From: Mangrovimonas sp. ST2L15 | GTDB lineage: Bacteria > Bacteroidota > Bacteroidia > Flavobacteriales > Flavobacteriaceae | Assembly: GCF_001280515.1 (NCBI RefSeq) | Contig: NZ_LBIQ01000028.1 | Location: forward strand, 234,729-298,728 | Reading direction: 5' to 3' | Length of the DNA stretch: 64,000 nt | Program-made: the position numbers and the translations under genes | Shown: piece by piece, positions 63,805-64,000 of the stretch | How the letters are laid out: each line of letters opens with the position of its first letter | Numbering within the stretch: position 1 is the first letter of the stretch | Notes under the pieces: generated by a model | Database searches by the model: none | Told to the model about the DNA's origin: nothing | Seen by the model: the letters and a program-made list of their open reading frames with translations, nothing else

Positions 63805-64000
63805 TTATGTTGTTTTTAAATCAAACCAGTCCTCGGTAATAAGCTGCTCGGTATGGATGTTATCTACATGAGTAAATTCATTTTTGGAGGCGTTGTATGT
63901 ATAATCCTTGCCCCACTCAGAAAAAGATTTGGATACTGCTTCAATGGCATCACATATACTTTCTAATTCTTCATTGGTCATGGTTGGATGAATGGACATC
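63805..64000 (-). CDS. C-terminal part of a class V aminotransferase-fold PLP protein (partial)
   Basis: The last 64 or so residues of a gene that runs off the window edge. ISIHPTMTNEELESICDAIE-like wording at the start (IHPTMTNEELESICDAIEAV), followed by WGKDYTYNAS and a WFDL ending, resembles the C-terminus of flavobacterial class V aminotransferases. Catalytic residues are outside the window. The frame is open to the edge, so the internal Met at 63999 is not necessarily the start. Confidence 0.65.
   Translation of the reverse strand, partial: MSIHPTMTNEELESICDAIEAVSKSFSEWGKDYTYNASKNEFTHVDNIHTEQLITEDWFDLKTT

Overview
The window is from a member of the Bacteroidota, very probably a marine-type Flavobacteriaceae. 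The support is a SusC/SusD polysaccharide-utilisation locus, the families DUF6090, DUF6377, DUF6428, DUF4961 and DUF5004, the carbamoyl-acetyl(succinyl)ornithine type arginine cluster, AT-rich sequence and few Shine-Dalgarno-like sites. No rRNA, tRNA, CRISPR, IS element or phage gene was seen.

Layout. 1-1.2 kb: leuB, end of a leucine operon. 1.2-3.2 kb: a luciferase-like monooxygenase and a ROK sugar kinase. 3.2-12.1 kb (minus): a nine-gene arginine operon running GNAT, argG, argC, proC, argD, argF-type carbamoyltransferase, argB, argE-type deacylase, argH, with a 97-bp palindromic element upstream. 12.4-20.9 kb (minus): ilvD-ilvB-ilvN-ilvC, a terminator, ilvA and a GapN-like aldehyde dehydrogenase. 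Upstream of ilvD is a 20-residue leader peptide with 12 Ile/Leu/Val codons, followed by mutually exclusive antiterminator and terminator hairpins: a textbook attenuator. 21.5-23.3 kb: a lipoprotein amidohydrolase.

23.4-30.25 kb is the most unusual part. It holds seven consecutive same-strand units (serine hydrolase; unknown; DUF1572 + PhzF; DUF6090; DUF6090; unknown secreted; unknown membrane protein) separated by 120-150-bp imperfect palindromes that end in AAC...GTT. In most units the sequence just after the leading GTT is the reverse complement of the sequence ending in AAC at the other end of the same unit, as expected of integron gene cassettes whose attC site is completed on circularisation. 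No integrase is in view, so it looks like an integrase-less attC cluster (CALIN-type array).

30.3-34.6 kb (minus) is an oxidoreductase/epimerase operon with a divergent AraC regulator. 35.6-36.8 kb holds a DinB protein and a secreted lipocalin-like protein. 37-51.5 kb is a polysaccharide-utilisation locus: SSS symporter (+), then on the minus strand DUF5004, DUF4961, susC, susD, GH71/99-like, GH97 and a GH5 mannanase-like enzyme, with a divergent DUF6377 regulator. 51.5-56.3 kb (+) has small DUF1801, SRPBCC and VOC genes leading into an arsenic operon (arsR, DUF6428, arsN-like acetyltransferase, arsC-like, acr3). 56.4-64 kb has DUF4421, EcsC, a membrane-anchored YheO-type PAS protein, a DsrE-like protein with a DoxD-DoxA fusion, CsbD, a cupin, an Omp85-type barrel and the C-terminus of a class V aminotransferase.
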